A stretch of DNA of 64,000 bases from Bradyrhizobium sp. SRL28 (GCF_018596315.1 NZ_JAHEAG010000006.1:1-64000); one strand, 5' to 3'; positions 8,291 through 18,979 are shown, counted from the stretch's first letter. Notes: generated by a model from the letters alone, not told the origin. Program-made: numbers and translations.

Positions 8291-11026
8291 TCACCCCTTC
8301 GGCAATTTCGCCTTCAGCGCATACAACGCCTCCAGCGCCTCGCGCGGGGACATCTCGTCGGGATGCAGCGCCTTCACGGCTTCCATCATTTGCTCCGCCT
8401 CGCTCGGCGGCGCGGCTTCCGCGGCGGCGCGGGAGGGGACGGCGAACAGCGGCAGGTCGTCGGCGAGCGCGCGGGCGGTCTGGCCGCGGTCTTGCGCTTC
8501 GAGTTTCGCCAGCACTGATTTGGCGCGCGTGATCACTGCCGGCGGAAGGCCTGCGAGTTTGGCGACCTGGATGCCGTAGGAGCGGTCCGCCGAACCGGGC
8601 AGCACCTCATGCAGGAACACGACGTCGCCCTGCCACTCCTTGACGCGCACGGTGGCGTTGAACATCCGCGGCAGTTTGGCGGAAAGCGCGGTCAGCTCGT
8701 GATAATGGGTGGCGAACAGCGCGCGGCAGCGGTTGGCTTCATGCAGATGCTCGATCGCGGCCCAGGCGATCGACAGGCCGTCGAAGGTGGCGGTGCCGCG
8801 GCCGATTTCGTCCAGGATGACCAGCGAGCGCTCGCTGGCCTGGTTGAGGATGACGGCGGTCTCGACCATCTCGACCATGAAGGTCGATCGTCCCCGCGCA
8901 AGATCATCCGCCGCGCCGACGCGGCTGAACAGCCGATCGACGACGCCAATCCGCGCGCGCGACGCCGGCACATAGGAGCCGATCTGCGCCATCAGCGCGA
9001 TCAGCGCGTTCTGGCGGAGGAAGGTCGATTTGCCCGCCATGTTGGGGCCAGTGATCAGCCAGATCTGGCCGGATTTCTGCGCGGGCCCCGGCGAGAGATC
9101 GCAGGCATTGGCGATGAACGGATGTCCGTCGCGCTTCAGCGCCTGTTCGACGACGGGATGACGGCCGCCCTCGACGGCGAAGCCGAGCGAGCCATCGACC
9201 TCGGGCCGCACGTAATTGTCGTCGACGGCGAGCTTCGCCAGCGCGGTCGCGACATCGAGCAGCGCGAACGCATGTGCGGCGGCGCGCAGATCGTCGCTGG
9301 CCGCAAGCGCCATCGCGCAGAGCCGCTCGAAGATTTCCAGCTCAAGATTCAGCGCTCGGTCGCCGGCGTTGGCGATCTTGGCCTCGATCTCGCCGAGCTC
9401 GGACGTGGTGAAGCGAACCTGGCCTGCCAGCGTCTGGCGATGGATGAAGGTCGCGTTCAACGGCGGCGCCATCAGCTTGTCGCCGTGCTGCGCCGTCACC
9501 TCGACGAAGTAGCCCAGCACATTGTTGTGACGAATCTTGAGCGCCTTGATGCCGGTGTCCTCGGCATAGCGCGCCTGCATCGCGGCGACGACGAGGCGGG
9601 AGGCATCGCGCAGATTCCGGCTCTCGTCGAGCGCGGGCTCATAGCCTTCGCGGATGAAGCCGCCGTCGCGCTTGATCAGCGGCAGTTGCTCGGCGAGTGC
9701 GCGTTCGAATTCGTGGGCGAGGTCGCGCGAGGGACGACGCAGCGCCTCCATCACGGCAACGATTTCAGAGGGTGGCGCTTCGAGTTGCGCGAGCCGCGCC
9801 AGCGCCTGATCTGCCGCAAGGATGCCGTCGCGCAAGCCAGCAAGATCGCGCGGGCCACCGCGTCCGACCGATAGCCGCGCCAAAGCGCGCGACATGTCGG
9901 GTGCGGCGCGCAGCGTGGTCCTCACATCGTCACGCGCCGCACTGTCGACGACAAAGGCGGCAATCGCGTCCAGCCGCCGCGCGATTCCCGCGCTGTCGGT
10001 GAGCGGGGCGGCGAGGCGTTGCGCCAATAGCCGCGATCCCGCGGCGGTGACCGTGCAATCAATCGCGTCGAGCAACGATCCGCGCCGCTCGCCAGCCAGC
10101 GTGCGGGTCAATTCGAGATTGGCGCGGGTGGCGGGGTCAATCGCCATGGTGGTGCCCGCCGCCTCGCGCGACGGCGGCGACAGTGGCAGACGTTTTCCGA
10201 CCTGCGTGCGGTCGATATAGGTCACGGCCGCGGCCGCCGCGGTCGCTTCCAGCCGCGACATCGCGGAGAGGCCATCCATGGTCGCGACCGCGAAATAGTC
10301 GCACAGCCGCCGCTCGGCGGTGGCGCCGTCGAAGACGTCGCGGGTGAGCGGCGTTACCGACGGCAGTTCGCGCAGCAGCGGGCCGAGGTCGGCATCGCCA
10401 TAGAGCGCGTCGGTGACGATCACCTCATTCGGATTGATCCGCGCCAGCGTCGCCGCGAGTTCCGCGGTCGAGCATTCCGTCACCATGAACTCAGACGTCG
10501 AAATGTCGATCCAGGCGAGGCCAATGCGATCCCCGCCGGCAGAGGCGCGGGCGCGGGCGATCGCCAGCAGATAGTTATTGGTGCGGGCGTCCAGCAGCGT
10601 GTCTTCGGTCAGCGTGCCCGGCGTCACCAGCCGCACCACGCCGCGGGCCACCACGCTCTTGTTGCCGCGGGCGCGTGCCGCGGCGGGATTCTCGGTCTGC
10701 TCGCACACGGCAACGCGGTGGCCGGCATTGATCAGCCGATGCAGATAGTCCTCGGAGCGCTCCACCGGCACGCCGCACATCGGGATGTCCATGCCCTGGT
10801 GCTTGCCGCGCTTGGTCAGCACGATGCCCAGCGTTTTGGAGGCGATCTCGGCGTCCTCGAAGAACAGCTCGTAGAAATCGCCCATCCGGTAGAACAGCAA
10901 GAGCCCGGGATGGGCGGCCTTGATCTCGAGGTACTGTTCCATCATCGGCGTGACGCGTGAATTTGCGTCAGCGGCGGGCGCGGCCTCGGGAGGTGCAGGG
11001 GCAGGGATGGATTGCTGGATCGTCAT
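8291..11026 (-). CDS. mutS: DNA mismatch repair protein MutS
   Basis: Mismatch-recognition ATPase of about 911 residues. The N-terminal mismatch-binding domain has the Phe-x-Glu region ([14 protein letters not shown]). The ATPase domain carries Walker [14 protein letters not shown] near residue 660 and Walker [18 protein letters not shown] near 738, with a following ATHYHEL motif. The C-terminus has the helical dimerisation segment. I prefer the start MTIQQSIP at 11026; an ATG four codons upstream is in frame. It is divergent from pcaF and convergent with the GrlR-like gene. All catalytic motifs are intact. Confidence 0.96.
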   Translation of the reverse strand: MTIQQSIPAPAPPEAAPAADANSRVTPMMEQYLEIKAAHPGLLLFYRMGDFYELFFEDAEIASKTLGIVLTKRGKHQGMDIPMCGVPVERSEDYLHRLINAGHRVAVCEQTENPAAARARGNKSVVARGVVRLVTPGTLTEDTLLDARTNNYLLAIARARASAGGDRIGLAWIDISTSEFMVTECSTAELAATLARINPNEVIVTDALYGDADLGPLLRELPSVTPLTRDVFDGATAERRLCDYFAVATMDGLSAMSRLEATAAAAAVTYIDRTQVGKRLPLSPPSREAAGTTMAIDPATRANLELTRTLAGERRGSLLDAIDCTVTAAGSRLLAQRLAAPLTDSAGIARRLDAIAAFVVDSAARDDVRTTLRAAPDMSRALARLSVGRGGPRDLAGLRDGILAADQALARLAQLEAPPSEIVAVMEALRRPSRDLAHEFERALAEQLPLIKRDGGFIREGYEPALDESRNLRDASRLVVAAMQARYAEDTGIKALKIRHNNVLGYFVEVTAQHGDKLMAPPLNATFIHRQTLAGQVRFTTSELGEIEAKIANAGDRALNLELEIFERLCAMALAASDDLRAAAHAFALLDVATALAKLAVDDNYVRPEVDGSLGFAVEGGRHPVVEQALKRDGHPFIANACDLSPGPAQKSGQIWLITGPNMAGKSTFLRQNALIALMAQIGSYVPASRARIGVVDRLFSRVGAADDLARGRSTFMVEMVETAVILNQASERSLVILDEIGRGTATFDGLSIAWAAIEHLHEANRCRALFATHYHELTALSAKLPRMFNATVRVKEWQGDVVFLHEVLPGSADRSYGIQVAKLAGLPPAVITRAKSVLAKLEAQDRGQTARALADDLPLFAVPSRAAAEAAPPSEAEQMMEAVKALHPDEMSPREALEALYALKAKLPKG

Positions 11027-11256
11027 TGCGGGCGGCAAGCTACAAAATTTCTCCGCCCGGTCCTATTCCCTTACCCCCATTGTCAGAGTTTTCCACGCCC
11101 CACGCCGAATAATTGGTCACGCCCGCATGACGGGCATCCCGCCGGAGCACGACAGGAGTGGCAAGCCTCAATTGACCTGCCGCGGGCACGCTCCTAAAAC
11201 TCGCCAACAGTTCCAGCGGGTCAACGCCTAAAGCACGGCATTCAGGGAGAGATTCT

Positions 11257-12465
<1,209 letters not shown>

Positions 12466-12468
12466 AAC

Positions 12469-12568
12469 AACTATTTGGGAGGGCAAAAAACAGCGCTTCC
12501 CCAAATTAGTTATGTCATATAATGATCGGGCGGCGCGGCTTCGCGACAAAATTGCAAAAACAATTTTG
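12469..12568 (+). promoter_or_regulatory. Candidate regulatory leader of pcaH with two inverted repeats
   Basis: Between pcaF and pcaH, AACTATTTGGG (12469-12479) faces CCCAAATTAGTT (12500-12511), and CAAAATTG (12547-12554) faces CAATTTTG (12561-12568). The stretch is markedly AT-richer than its surroundings. It could hold an operator and promoter for pcaHG or a leader hairpin. A regulator cannot be named from sequence. Confidence 0.4.
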
Positions 12569-12600
12569 CGCTAGGGCGCAAGGCGAGGGAGGAATTCGTC

Positions 12601-13302
12601 ATGACATTGGTCTATCCAGTGCAAAGTCTCGCGGCGCATCCGCCGCGGCTGTCCCCCGCCTACAAGAGCACGGTCAAGCGCTCGCCCTCGAAGCCGCTGA
12701 TTCCGATGCGGCACACGCTGTCGGAATTGACCGGGCCGGTCTACGGCCACGAGACGGTGCGCGAGAACGACCACGACCTCACCGTTCAAGGCAAGGGCGA
12801 GCCGCTTGGCGAGCGCATCATCGTGCACGGCCATGTGCTCGATGAAGACGGCCGCGGCGTGCCGAACACGCTGGTCGAACTGTGGCAGGCCAATGCCTGC
12901 GGCCGCTACGTGCATGTCGTCGATCAGCATCCCGCGCCGCTTGATCCGAATTTCACCGGCGCCGGCCGCGCGCAGTCGGACGCGCAGGGTTACTATCGCT
13001 TCGTCACCATCAAGCCCGGCGCCTATCCCTGGGGCAACCACCACAACGCCTGGCGGCCGGCCCACATCCACTTCTCGGTGTTCGGCCATTCGTTCGTCTC
13101 GCGCCTCGTCACGCAGATGTATTTTCCCGGCGATCCCTTGTTCCCGTTCGATCCGATCTTCAATTCGGTGACCGACGAGAAGGCGCGCGACCGGATGATT
13201 TCCTCGTTCGATCTGGAGAACACTAAGCCGGATTGGGCGCTGTGCTACCGTTTCAACATTGTGCTGCGCGGGCGCAACGCCACGCCGATGGAGAACAAAT
13301 AA
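12601..13302 (+). CDS. pcaH: Protocatechuate 3,4-dioxygenase, beta subunit
   Basis: Iron-carrying subunit (233 residues) of the intradiol enzyme that opens protocatechuate to 3-carboxy-cis,cis-muconate. The four non-haem Fe(III) ligands match the family: Tyr103 in CGRYVHVVD, Tyr142 in GAYPWGNHHN, and His155/His157 in WRPAHIHFSV. GGGAGGAA lies before the ATG. Its stop codon TAA directly abuts the GTG start of pcaG, so the two subunits are translationally coupled. Together with pcaF and the dehydroshikimate dehydratase genes downstream, it marks protocatechuate as the hub of this region. Confidence 0.95.
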   Translation: MTLVYPVQSLAAHPPRLSPAYKSTVKRSPSKPLIPMRHTLSELTGPVYGHETVRENDHDLTVQGKGEPLGERIIVHGHVLDEDGRGVPNTLVELWQANACGRYVHVVDQHPAPLDPNFTGAGRAQSDAQGYYRFVTIKPGAYPWGNHHNAWRPAHIHFSVFGHSFVSRLVTQMYFPGDPLFPFDPIFNSVTDEKARDRMISSFDLENTKPDWALCYRFNIVLRGRNATPMENK

Positions 13303-13908
13303 GTGGAACAGGCCAAACCGGACGGTGTTACTCCGTCGCAGACCGTCGGCCCCTATTTCGCCTATGGGCTGACGCCGAACGGCAAATACGACTGGAACGA
13401 CACGTTCAGCAATAATCTCGTGACAGCGGATACCTCGGGCGAACGCATTCGCATCGAGGGACAAGTGTTCGATGGCGACGGCGAGGTCGTGCCGGATTGC
13501 ATGCTGGAGATCTGGCAGGCGGATGCCCAAGGGCGCTTCTCCGACCCGCAGGACAAACGGGCGCTGCCGAATACGTCATTCAAGGGCTTCGGCCGGATCG
13601 GTACCGATGCGAACGGCGGATTCGTCTTCAACACCATCAAGCCCGGGCAGGTCGCCGATCCCGACGGCAAGCCGCAGGCGCCGCATATCGTGCTCGCCGT
13701 GTTCGCGCGCGGCATGCTCTTGCACAATTATTCGCGGATCTATTTTGATGGCGAGGCGGCCAACGCCGCCGATCCAGTGCTGGCGCTGGTGCCGGCCGAC
13801 CGCCGCGCCACGCTGATCGCGACGCGGCAGCCGGGCAACGGCAACGCGGTCTATCGCTTCGACATCCACTTGCAGGGCGACAAAGAAACCGTGTTCTTCG
13901 ACGTGTAG
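13303..13908 (+). CDS. pcaG: Protocatechuate 3,4-dioxygenase, alpha subunit
   Basis: Structural subunit (201 residues) of the same dioxygenase. It shares the fold with PcaH (PSQTVGPYFAYGL at the N-terminus, then DGDGEVVPDCMLEIWQAD) but lacks the Tyr/His iron site, as expected: the region corresponding to RPAHIHF reads QAPHIVLAVFARG. The start is GTG at 13303, zero bases after the pcaH stop. Length is that of the family. Confidence 0.94.
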   Translation: MEQAKPDGVTPSQTVGPYFAYGLTPNGKYDWNDTFSNNLVTADTSGERIRIEGQVFDGDGEVVPDCMLEIWQADAQGRFSDPQDKRALPNTSFKGFGRIGTDANGGFVFNTIKPGQVADPDGKPQAPHIVLAVFARGMLLHNYSRIYFDGEAANAADPVLALVPADRRATLIATRQPGNGNAVYRFDIHLQGDKETVFFDV

Positions 13909-13930
13909 ACGCGGCCGCCGGGGGTGCGGA

Positions 13931-14824
13931 ATGATCATCGGGCGTCAGCAGGATGTCACGGTTACGGCCACTTCCGTGATGGAGCGGACGTCCGATCCGC
14001 GGTTGCGCGAGATCATGGTGTCGCTGGTCAAGCACCTGCACGGCTTCGTCCGCGACACCAGGCTGACTGAAGCGGAATTCCGCGAGGCCACTGCGATTCT
14101 CGCCGAAATGGGCCGTCAATCGACCGATACGCACAACGAAGTCGTGCTGATGGCGGGCTCGCTCGGCGTTTCCTCGCTGGTCTGCCTTCTGAACAATGGC
14201 GACCAGGGCAACACCGAGACGGCGCAATCATTGCTCGGGCCGTTCTGGCGATTGAATTCTCCCCGCGTCGAAAACGGCGGCTCGATCGTCCGGTCCGAAA
14301 CGCCGGGCGCGGCCCTCTTTGTCAACGCACGTGTCGTGGACCATGCCGGCAATCCGGTTGCCGGGGCGGAGGTGGATGTATGGCACACCTCACCGGTCGG
14401 CCTTTACGAGAACCAGGACCCCGAACAGGCGGAGATGAACCTGCGCGGCAAGTTCACGACCGATGCCGATGGTCGCTTCGCCTTTCGCTCGGTGATGATG
14501 GTCGGCTATCCGATCCCGACCGATGGCGTGGTCGGGCGGCTGTTGCAGGTGCAGGGCCGGCATCCTTACCGGCCGGCACATCTGCATGCGCTGATCTTCA
14601 AGCCGGGATTCAAGGTCCTGATCTCGCAGGTCTACGATCCCGCCGATCCGCACATTGACAGCGACGTGCAGTTTGGCGTGACCAAGGCGTTGATCGGCGA
14701 TTTCGTGCGTCATGACGAGCCGCATCCGACCGCCACGGATGTCCGCGCGCCCTGGTATTCGCTCGACCATGTCTACAGGATGGAGGCGGGCGAGGCCGTA
14801 TTGCCGCGCCCGCCGATCAAGTAG
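13931..14824 (+). CDS. Intradiol ring-cleavage dioxygenase, hydroxyquinol/catechol 1,2-dioxygenase type
   Basis: A 297-residue enzyme with the N-terminal helical dimerisation domain of catechol/hydroxyquinol 1,2-dioxygenases (residues about 15-105) and a C-terminal beta-sandwich. Iron ligands are visible: Tyr159 in GLYENQD, Tyr193 in VGYPIPTDG, and His217/His219 in YRPAHLHALIF. This differs from PcaHG, which lacks the helical domain. The start lies 22 bases after pcaG. The substrate is unknown; hydroxyquinol or a substituted catechol is the likely class. It may give this cluster a second ring-opening route. Confidence 0.85.
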   Translation: MIIGRQQDVTVTATSVMERTSDPRLREIMVSLVKHLHGFVRDTRLTEAEFREATAILAEMGRQSTDTHNEVVLMAGSLGVSSLVCLLNNGDQGNTETAQSLLGPFWRLNSPRVENGGSIVRSETPGAALFVNARVVDHAGNPVAGAEVDVWHTSPVGLYENQDPEQAEMNLRGKFTTDADGRFAFRSVMMVGYPIPTDGVVGRLLQVQGRHPYRPAHLHALIFKPGFKVLISQVYDPADPHIDSDVQFGVTKALIGDFVRHDEPHPTATDVRAPWYSLDHVYRMEAGEAVLPRPPIK

Positions 14825-14892
14825 GATTATCCAGATTCCCGGCGATGTCTGTCGCCGCCCCGCAAACGCCATTGGCGCCTGACGAGGTCATC

Positions 14893-15711
14893 ATGCCGTC
14901 GTTCTCCCTCGCCGCGCTGACCGTCCTCGAACTCGCGCCCCCTGCGTTGATCGACGTCGCCGCCGCCTGCGGCTATCAGCAGGTCGGGCTCCGGCTGCTG
15001 CCTGCCATGCAAGGCGGCGTTGCCTATCCGCTGATGGAAGACGAGGCCGGCCTGAAGGAGACCCTCGCCAGGCTGGATGCGACCGGCATCACCGTGGCTG
15101 ACCTCGAAGTGGTCGCGCTCCGGCCGGAAACCGAGATCGCCGCATTCTCTGCGTTTTTCGAGACGGGTGCGCGGCTCGGCGCCAAGCACATCCTGGTCGC
15201 CGCCTACGATCCCGACCTCGGCCGGCTCAGGGATCGCTATGCGGCCTTCTGCGAGGCCGCGGCCCCCTACGGATTGTCCGCCGACCTCGAATTCATGCCA
15301 TGGACGTCCGCTCCTGACCTTGCGACCGCGAGCAGCATTGTCGCGCAGGTAGATCAGCCAAATGCCGGCGTGCTGGTGGATGCGCTGCATTTCGACCGGT
15401 CGAGGAGTTCGATCGACGAACTCGCGCGCGTCCCCGCGCACCGGCTGCATTATTGGCAGATGTGCGACGCCCCCGCCGAGCGGCCCACCACGACGGAGGC
15501 CATGATCCATGCCGCCCGCCACGCGCGGATGTTTCCGGGCGAGGGCGGCATCGATCTCGTCTCGCTGACGCGCGCCATGCCGGCGGATATCACGGTCAGT
15601 ATCGAAGTCCCGACCGCCGAGCTTGCGAAGACGATGGATGCGAAGGCGCGGGCGCAGCGCGCGCTCATCGCCGCCAGGAATGTGATTGCCGGATCGCGCG
15701 ATGGTGCCTGA
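14893..15711 (+). CDS. TIM-barrel sugar-phosphate isomerase-like protein, candidate 3-dehydroshikimate dehydratase
   Basis: A 272-residue AP-endonuclease-2/xylose-isomerase-like barrel. Candidate metal ligands are Glu133 (DLEFMPW), Asp163 (LVDALHF), Gln189 (WQMCDA) and Glu238 (SIEVPT). Order and spacing nearly match the barrel half of the QuiC-type protein at 23483 (Glu135, Asp166, Gln192, Glu240), which suggests related chemistry. The start MPSFSLAAL is chosen because the same N-terminus recurs in a relic at 28947; an upstream in-frame ATG is at 14845. It sits directly after the dioxygenase genes. A dehydratase role is inference; an isomerase or epimerase is the alternative. Confidence 0.7.
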   Translation: MPSFSLAALTVLELAPPALIDVAAACGYQQVGLRLLPAMQGGVAYPLMEDEAGLKETLARLDATGITVADLEVVALRPETEIAAFSAFFETGARLGAKHILVAAYDPDLGRLRDRYAAFCEAAAPYGLSADLEFMPWTSAPDLATASSIVAQVDQPNAGVLVDALHFDRSRSSIDELARVPAHRLHYWQMCDAPAERPTTTEAMIHAARHARMFPGEGGIDLVSLTRAMPADITVSIEVPTAELAKTMDAKARAQRALIAARNVIAGSRDGA

Positions 15712-15813
15712 TCGTCAATTTCGAGGCAGCCAGAGATTTTCCTCCGGACTGGCCGGTGCGCCGATTGAAGATGATAGTATCTCGCAAGTTCATGCCCGGA
15801 GTTGCCGTACATG

Positions 15814-16767
15814 ATGACGCTTCGCCAGGTCGAGGTGATCCGCGCCGTGATGGTGACCGGCACGATCGGCGGGGCTGCGAGGCTTCTGAATGTGTCGGCT
15901 CCCGGCATCAGTCGGCTGGTGAAATACACCGAGAAGTCCCTGGGCGTCCGCTTCTTCCAGCGCCAGAACGGGCGCTATTTCCCGACGGCGGAAGCCCGCA
16001 ACATCTTCGAGCAGATCAACGGCGTCTACGAGAAGATGGATGATCTCACCGAGATCATCTCCAAGATCGGTCGCGGCGATCTGTCCGAGCTGCGTATCGG
16101 CTCAGTACCCAGCATCTCGCAGGTCATGGTGCCGCGCGCTATCGAGCGGGTGCGGCGCCGCTATCCCGAACTGCGGATTGACATCAACATCCTCAAGATC
16201 GAGGAGGCCGTCGATTATCTGCTGCTGGGCCGTGGCGATTGCGTCGCCATGAGTTACCGGCTCGAGCATCCCGGCCTCGATTTCCTGCCGCTGGCGTCGG
16301 GCGAGTTGTTCTGCATCGTGCCGGCAGGGCATGAGCTTGCCGGATGCAAGCAGGTCTCGGCCGCGGAGATCATCCGCTATCCGCTGATCGGCATCGATCC
16401 CAATGATCCCTATGGACGGATCATGGCGGAGATATTTGCGCGCAACAAACTCGACTACGACATCACCATCCGCGCGCGCTTCGGCACAACCGTGTGCGCG
16501 CTGGTCAAGGCCGGCCTCGGCATTGCCGTGATCGACCAGTTCACCGTCGCCCATGGCGGTTATCCCGGCGTCGAATTGCTCAGGATAGTCGAGCCGACCA
16601 GGTTCGACACTTACATTGCGGTGAAACGCGGTGCGCCGCTGTCGCTTCACATCGAGCATTTCATCGAATGTCTGCGCTCGGAAATGCGCGCCGTTGGACC
16701 GGGCAAGGCGGCGCCGCGAAAGCCCGATTCCAAGCCCCGCAAGGAAATAACGGCGCGCAAGAAATAA
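15814..16767 (+). CDS. LysR family transcriptional regulator
   Basis: Regulator of about 317 residues. The N-terminal winged helix-turn-helix covers TGTIGGAARLLNVSAPGISR, followed by the linker helix and the two-lobed effector domain (LRIGSVPSISQVMVPRAIE onward). The C-terminus is basic (KPDSKPRKEITARKK). LysR proteins usually sense a pathway intermediate, so it probably controls this quinate/protocatechuate region. A T-N11-A dyad overlaps its stop codon, just before the AroE-like gene. The start is uncertain among ATG codons at 15802, 15811 and 15814. Confidence 0.88.
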   Translation: MTLRQVEVIRAVMVTGTIGGAARLLNVSAPGISRLVKYTEKSLGVRFFQRQNGRYFPTAEARNIFEQINGVYEKMDDLTEIISKIGRGDLSELRIGSVPSISQVMVPRAIERVRRRYPELRIDINILKIEEAVDYLLLGRGDCVAMSYRLEHPGLDFLPLASGELFCIVPAGHELAGCKQVSAAEIIRYPLIGIDPNDPYGRIMAEIFARNKLDYDITIRARFGTTVCALVKAGLGIAVIDQFTVAHGGYPGVELLRIVEPTRFDTYIAVKRGAPLSLHIEHFIECLRSEMRAVGPGKAAPRKPDSKPRKEITARKK

Positions 16768-16778
16768 CATGATGTTAT
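16764..16778. promoter_or_regulatory. Perfect dyad with T-N11-A, candidate LysR-type operator
   Basis: ATAACAT-G-ATGTTAT is a perfect 7-1-7 palindrome. Counting from T16765 to A16777 gives the T-N11-A spacing known for LysR-type regulator sites. It overlaps the stop of the lysR gene and precedes the AroE-like gene by about 115 bases, a suitable place to control the downstream operon. Confidence 0.5.
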
Positions 16779-16893
16779 CTATCCGGCATAAATGGGTAAT
16801 TGTGTTAGGTCGGCAAAACGCTATCGTCTGGGCGGATCGGGGCGTATCTCGAACCGACCGCCGCCAACGCGCATTGGGACCGATGACGAGATC

Positions 16894-17784
16894 ATGAGCC
16901 CTGCCGCCCGACCGCTTGCTCCAGCCGACCGCCGCTTTCTCACCGGCCTGATCGGCGCGCCGATTGCCCATTCGGCGTCGCCGGCGATGCATGAGCGGGC
17001 CGCCGAAGCGCTCGGCGCGCATTGCCATTACCAACTGATCGAAGTGGCCGGCGCCGACCGCGAGGAATTGCGGCTGCTGCTCGACGGCGTGCGCCGTCTG
17101 GGCTTTGCAGGGGTCAACGTCACCTTTCCCTACAAGGAGGCGGTGGTCGCCCTGCTCGATGAATTGTCGCCGGGCGCGCAGGCGATCGGCGCGGTCAACA
17201 CCGTCGTGGTCCGCGATGGCCGGCTGATCGGACATAACACCGACACCACAGGATTTGCCCGGGCGATCACCGAGCTTGTCCGTGACCCCGCGCAGAGCAC
17301 CGTTGCCGTGATCGGCGCAGGCGGCGTCGGCAAGGCGATTACGTTTGCGCTGGCCGGGATCGGCGTCGCCGAGATCAGGATCTTCGACACCGACCGCGCC
17401 AAGGCTGCGCAACTCGCCAGCCAGATCGGGAAACGCGGCAAAACGAGTGTTGTCGGCAGCGTCGAGGACGCCATGAGCGGCGCCACCGGGATCGTCAACA
17501 GCTCGCCGGTCGGCATGTTGCCGAACCGCGGCACGCCGGTGCCGGATGCTCTGTTGCACAAGGATATATGGGTGGCCGACGCAGTCTACACGCCGCTCTG
17601 GACGCCGCTGTTGAACGCCGCAAAGGCTGAGGGTGCCGAGGTCATGACCGGGCGCGAGCTCGCGATTTATCAGGCCGCGGACGCATTCGAATTATTCACG
17701 GGACTGAAGCCATCGGCCGTCGAGATGGGAAATGCATTCGACGCCGTGATGGCCAGACGCTACGCTAAAGTGAACGCAGCCTAA
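16894..17784 (+). CDS. Shikimate/quinate dehydrogenase (AroE family, probably NAD-linked and catabolic)
   Basis: A 296-residue AroE-fold enzyme. Substrate-binding residues are seen in HSASPAMHE, catalytic Lys81 in NVTFPYK and Asp117 in HNTDTTG. The nucleotide motif GAGGVG is at 141-146. The second Rossmann strand ends in FDTD (Asp165), where NADP-using AroE normally has a basic NR(T/S) motif; an acidic residue there favours NAD. With the neighbours this fits quinate or shikimate oxidation rather than aromatic biosynthesis. The start at 16894 gives a normal AroE length. Confidence 0.85.
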   Translation: MSPAARPLAPADRRFLTGLIGAPIAHSASPAMHERAAEALGAHCHYQLIEVAGADREELRLLLDGVRRLGFAGVNVTFPYKEAVVALLDELSPGAQAIGAVNTVVVRDGRLIGHNTDTTGFARAITELVRDPAQSTVAVIGAGGVGKAITFALAGIGVAEIRIFDTDRAKAAQLASQIGKRGKTSVVGSVEDAMSGATGIVNSSPVGMLPNRGTPVPDALLHKDIWVADAVYTPLWTPLLNAAKAEGAEVMTGRELAIYQAADAFELFTGLKPSAVEMGNAFDAVMARRYAKVNAA

Positions 17785-17828
17785 AACGCGGCCGGTCACA
17801 AGGTCGCTTGTCGTAACGAGAAGAGGGG

Positions 17829-18971
17829 ATGGAAATGAGATCTGGAATTTTCGCAGGACTCCTGCTTGCCACCGTGTCGGCCGCAGCCGCATTCGCGCAA
17901 GGCGGCCCGATCAAGCTCGCCAATGTCGCCGAGCTGTCCGGCGGCGGCGCCACCGTCGGCACCAACTGGAAGAATGGCATCGATCTTGCGATCGAGGAGA
18001 TCAACGCCAAGGGCGGTGTTCTTGGCCGTAAGCTCGAAGTGACGCATGCGGATTCGCAGTCGAATCCCGGCGTCGCGCGTGCGCAGGTACAAAAGGCGCT
18101 CGACAATGAACCCTACGTCCTGCTCGGCCCCGGCTACTCCGGCTCCGTCAAGGTCACTTCGCCGCTCGCCGCCGAAGCCGGCATCGCGCAGATCATGGGC
18201 GGCGAGGCCGCTGAACTGACGCAGGGCGGCAACAAGTTCCTGTTCCGCACTTCGTTCGGCCAGCAATCCTCGATGCCGAAGGTCGCCAAATACATCAACG
18301 ACGAGCTGAAGGCGAAGTCGGTCGCGATCGTCTGGGTCAACAATGATTTCGGCAAGGGCGGCCGCGACGTCATCACCAAGGAATTCGCCAAGTACAACAT
18401 CAAGGTCGCGGCTGACATCTCGACCGAAGCGGGCCAGGCTGATTTCGCCGCCGACGTCAGCAAGATCAAGGCCGCGGCGCCCGATGCGGTGTTCGTCTAT
18501 GTCAACGAGGAAGAGAGCGCGCGGATGCTCAAGGAGCTGAAGCGCCAGGCAATCACCGTGCCGCTGATGGGCGAGACCACGCTGGTCGGCCAGAAGGTCG
18601 TCGAACTCGCCGGCGACGCGGCGAACGGCGCGCGCGGGCATGTCGGCCTGACCACCGATGCACCGGTCGATCTCGTCAAGGCGTTCCGCGAAAAGTTCCT
18701 CAAGAAGTACAATTACGTCCCCGACCATAACGGGCTGAAGGGTTATCTCGCGATCTACATGATCAAGGCCACCACCGAGAAGATGGGCAAGGTCGACGCC
18801 AAGGCGTTCGCCGACACTCTGCACGGCCTCACCATCAAGGCCGCCAGCGAGCCCGGCATCCTGATGGATGTGACCTTCGATGAGAAGGGTGACATCGACC
18901 GCCAGGGATTCCTGGTCGAGATCGTCGACGGCAAGCAGGTCGTCAAGCAGGTATTGCCGAAACTGAACTGA
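17829..18971 (+). CDS. ABC transporter substrate-binding protein, branched-chain amino acid (LivJ/K) type
   Basis: A 380-residue periplasmic binding protein with a signal peptide (MRSGIFAGLLL core, cleavage after AFA-Q). The body follows the Peripla_BP_6 pattern: IKLANVAELSGGGATVG near the start, then GIDLAIEEINAKGGVLGRKLE. Such proteins bind amino acids, but the family also imports aromatic acids in proteobacteria. Its position between the AroE-like gene and four importer genes, within a quinate/shikimate cluster, suggests a cyclic hydroxy acid ligand. Ligand identity is inference. A strong hairpin follows the gene. Confidence 0.88.
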   Translation: MEMRSGIFAGLLLATVSAAAAFAQGGPIKLANVAELSGGGATVGTNWKNGIDLAIEEINAKGGVLGRKLEVTHADSQSNPGVARAQVQKALDNEPYVLLGPGYSGSVKVTSPLAAEAGIAQIMGGEAAELTQGGNKFLFRTSFGQQSSMPKVAKYINDELKAKSVAIVWVNNDFGKGGRDVITKEFAKYNIKVAADISTEAGQADFAADVSKIKAAAPDAVFVYVNEEESARMLKELKRQAITVPLMGETTLVGQKVVELAGDAANGARGHVGLTTDAPVDLVKAFREKFLKKYNYVPDHNGLKGYLAIYMIKATTEKMGKVDAKAFADTLHGLTIKAASEPGILMDVTFDEKGDIDRQGFLVEIVDGKQVVKQVLPKLN

Positions 18972-18979
18972 GTCGCGAC

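Noticed and set aside
8609-9874. Plus-strand open frame of 421 codons inside mutS
   Set aside because: It lies wholly opposite mutS, has no recognisable motif and low-complexity Asp/Arg/Gln composition. Shadow frame.
16102-17559. Minus-strand open frame of 485 codons across lysR and the AroE-like gene
   Set aside because: It spans two well-supported genes on the other strand and has no family features.
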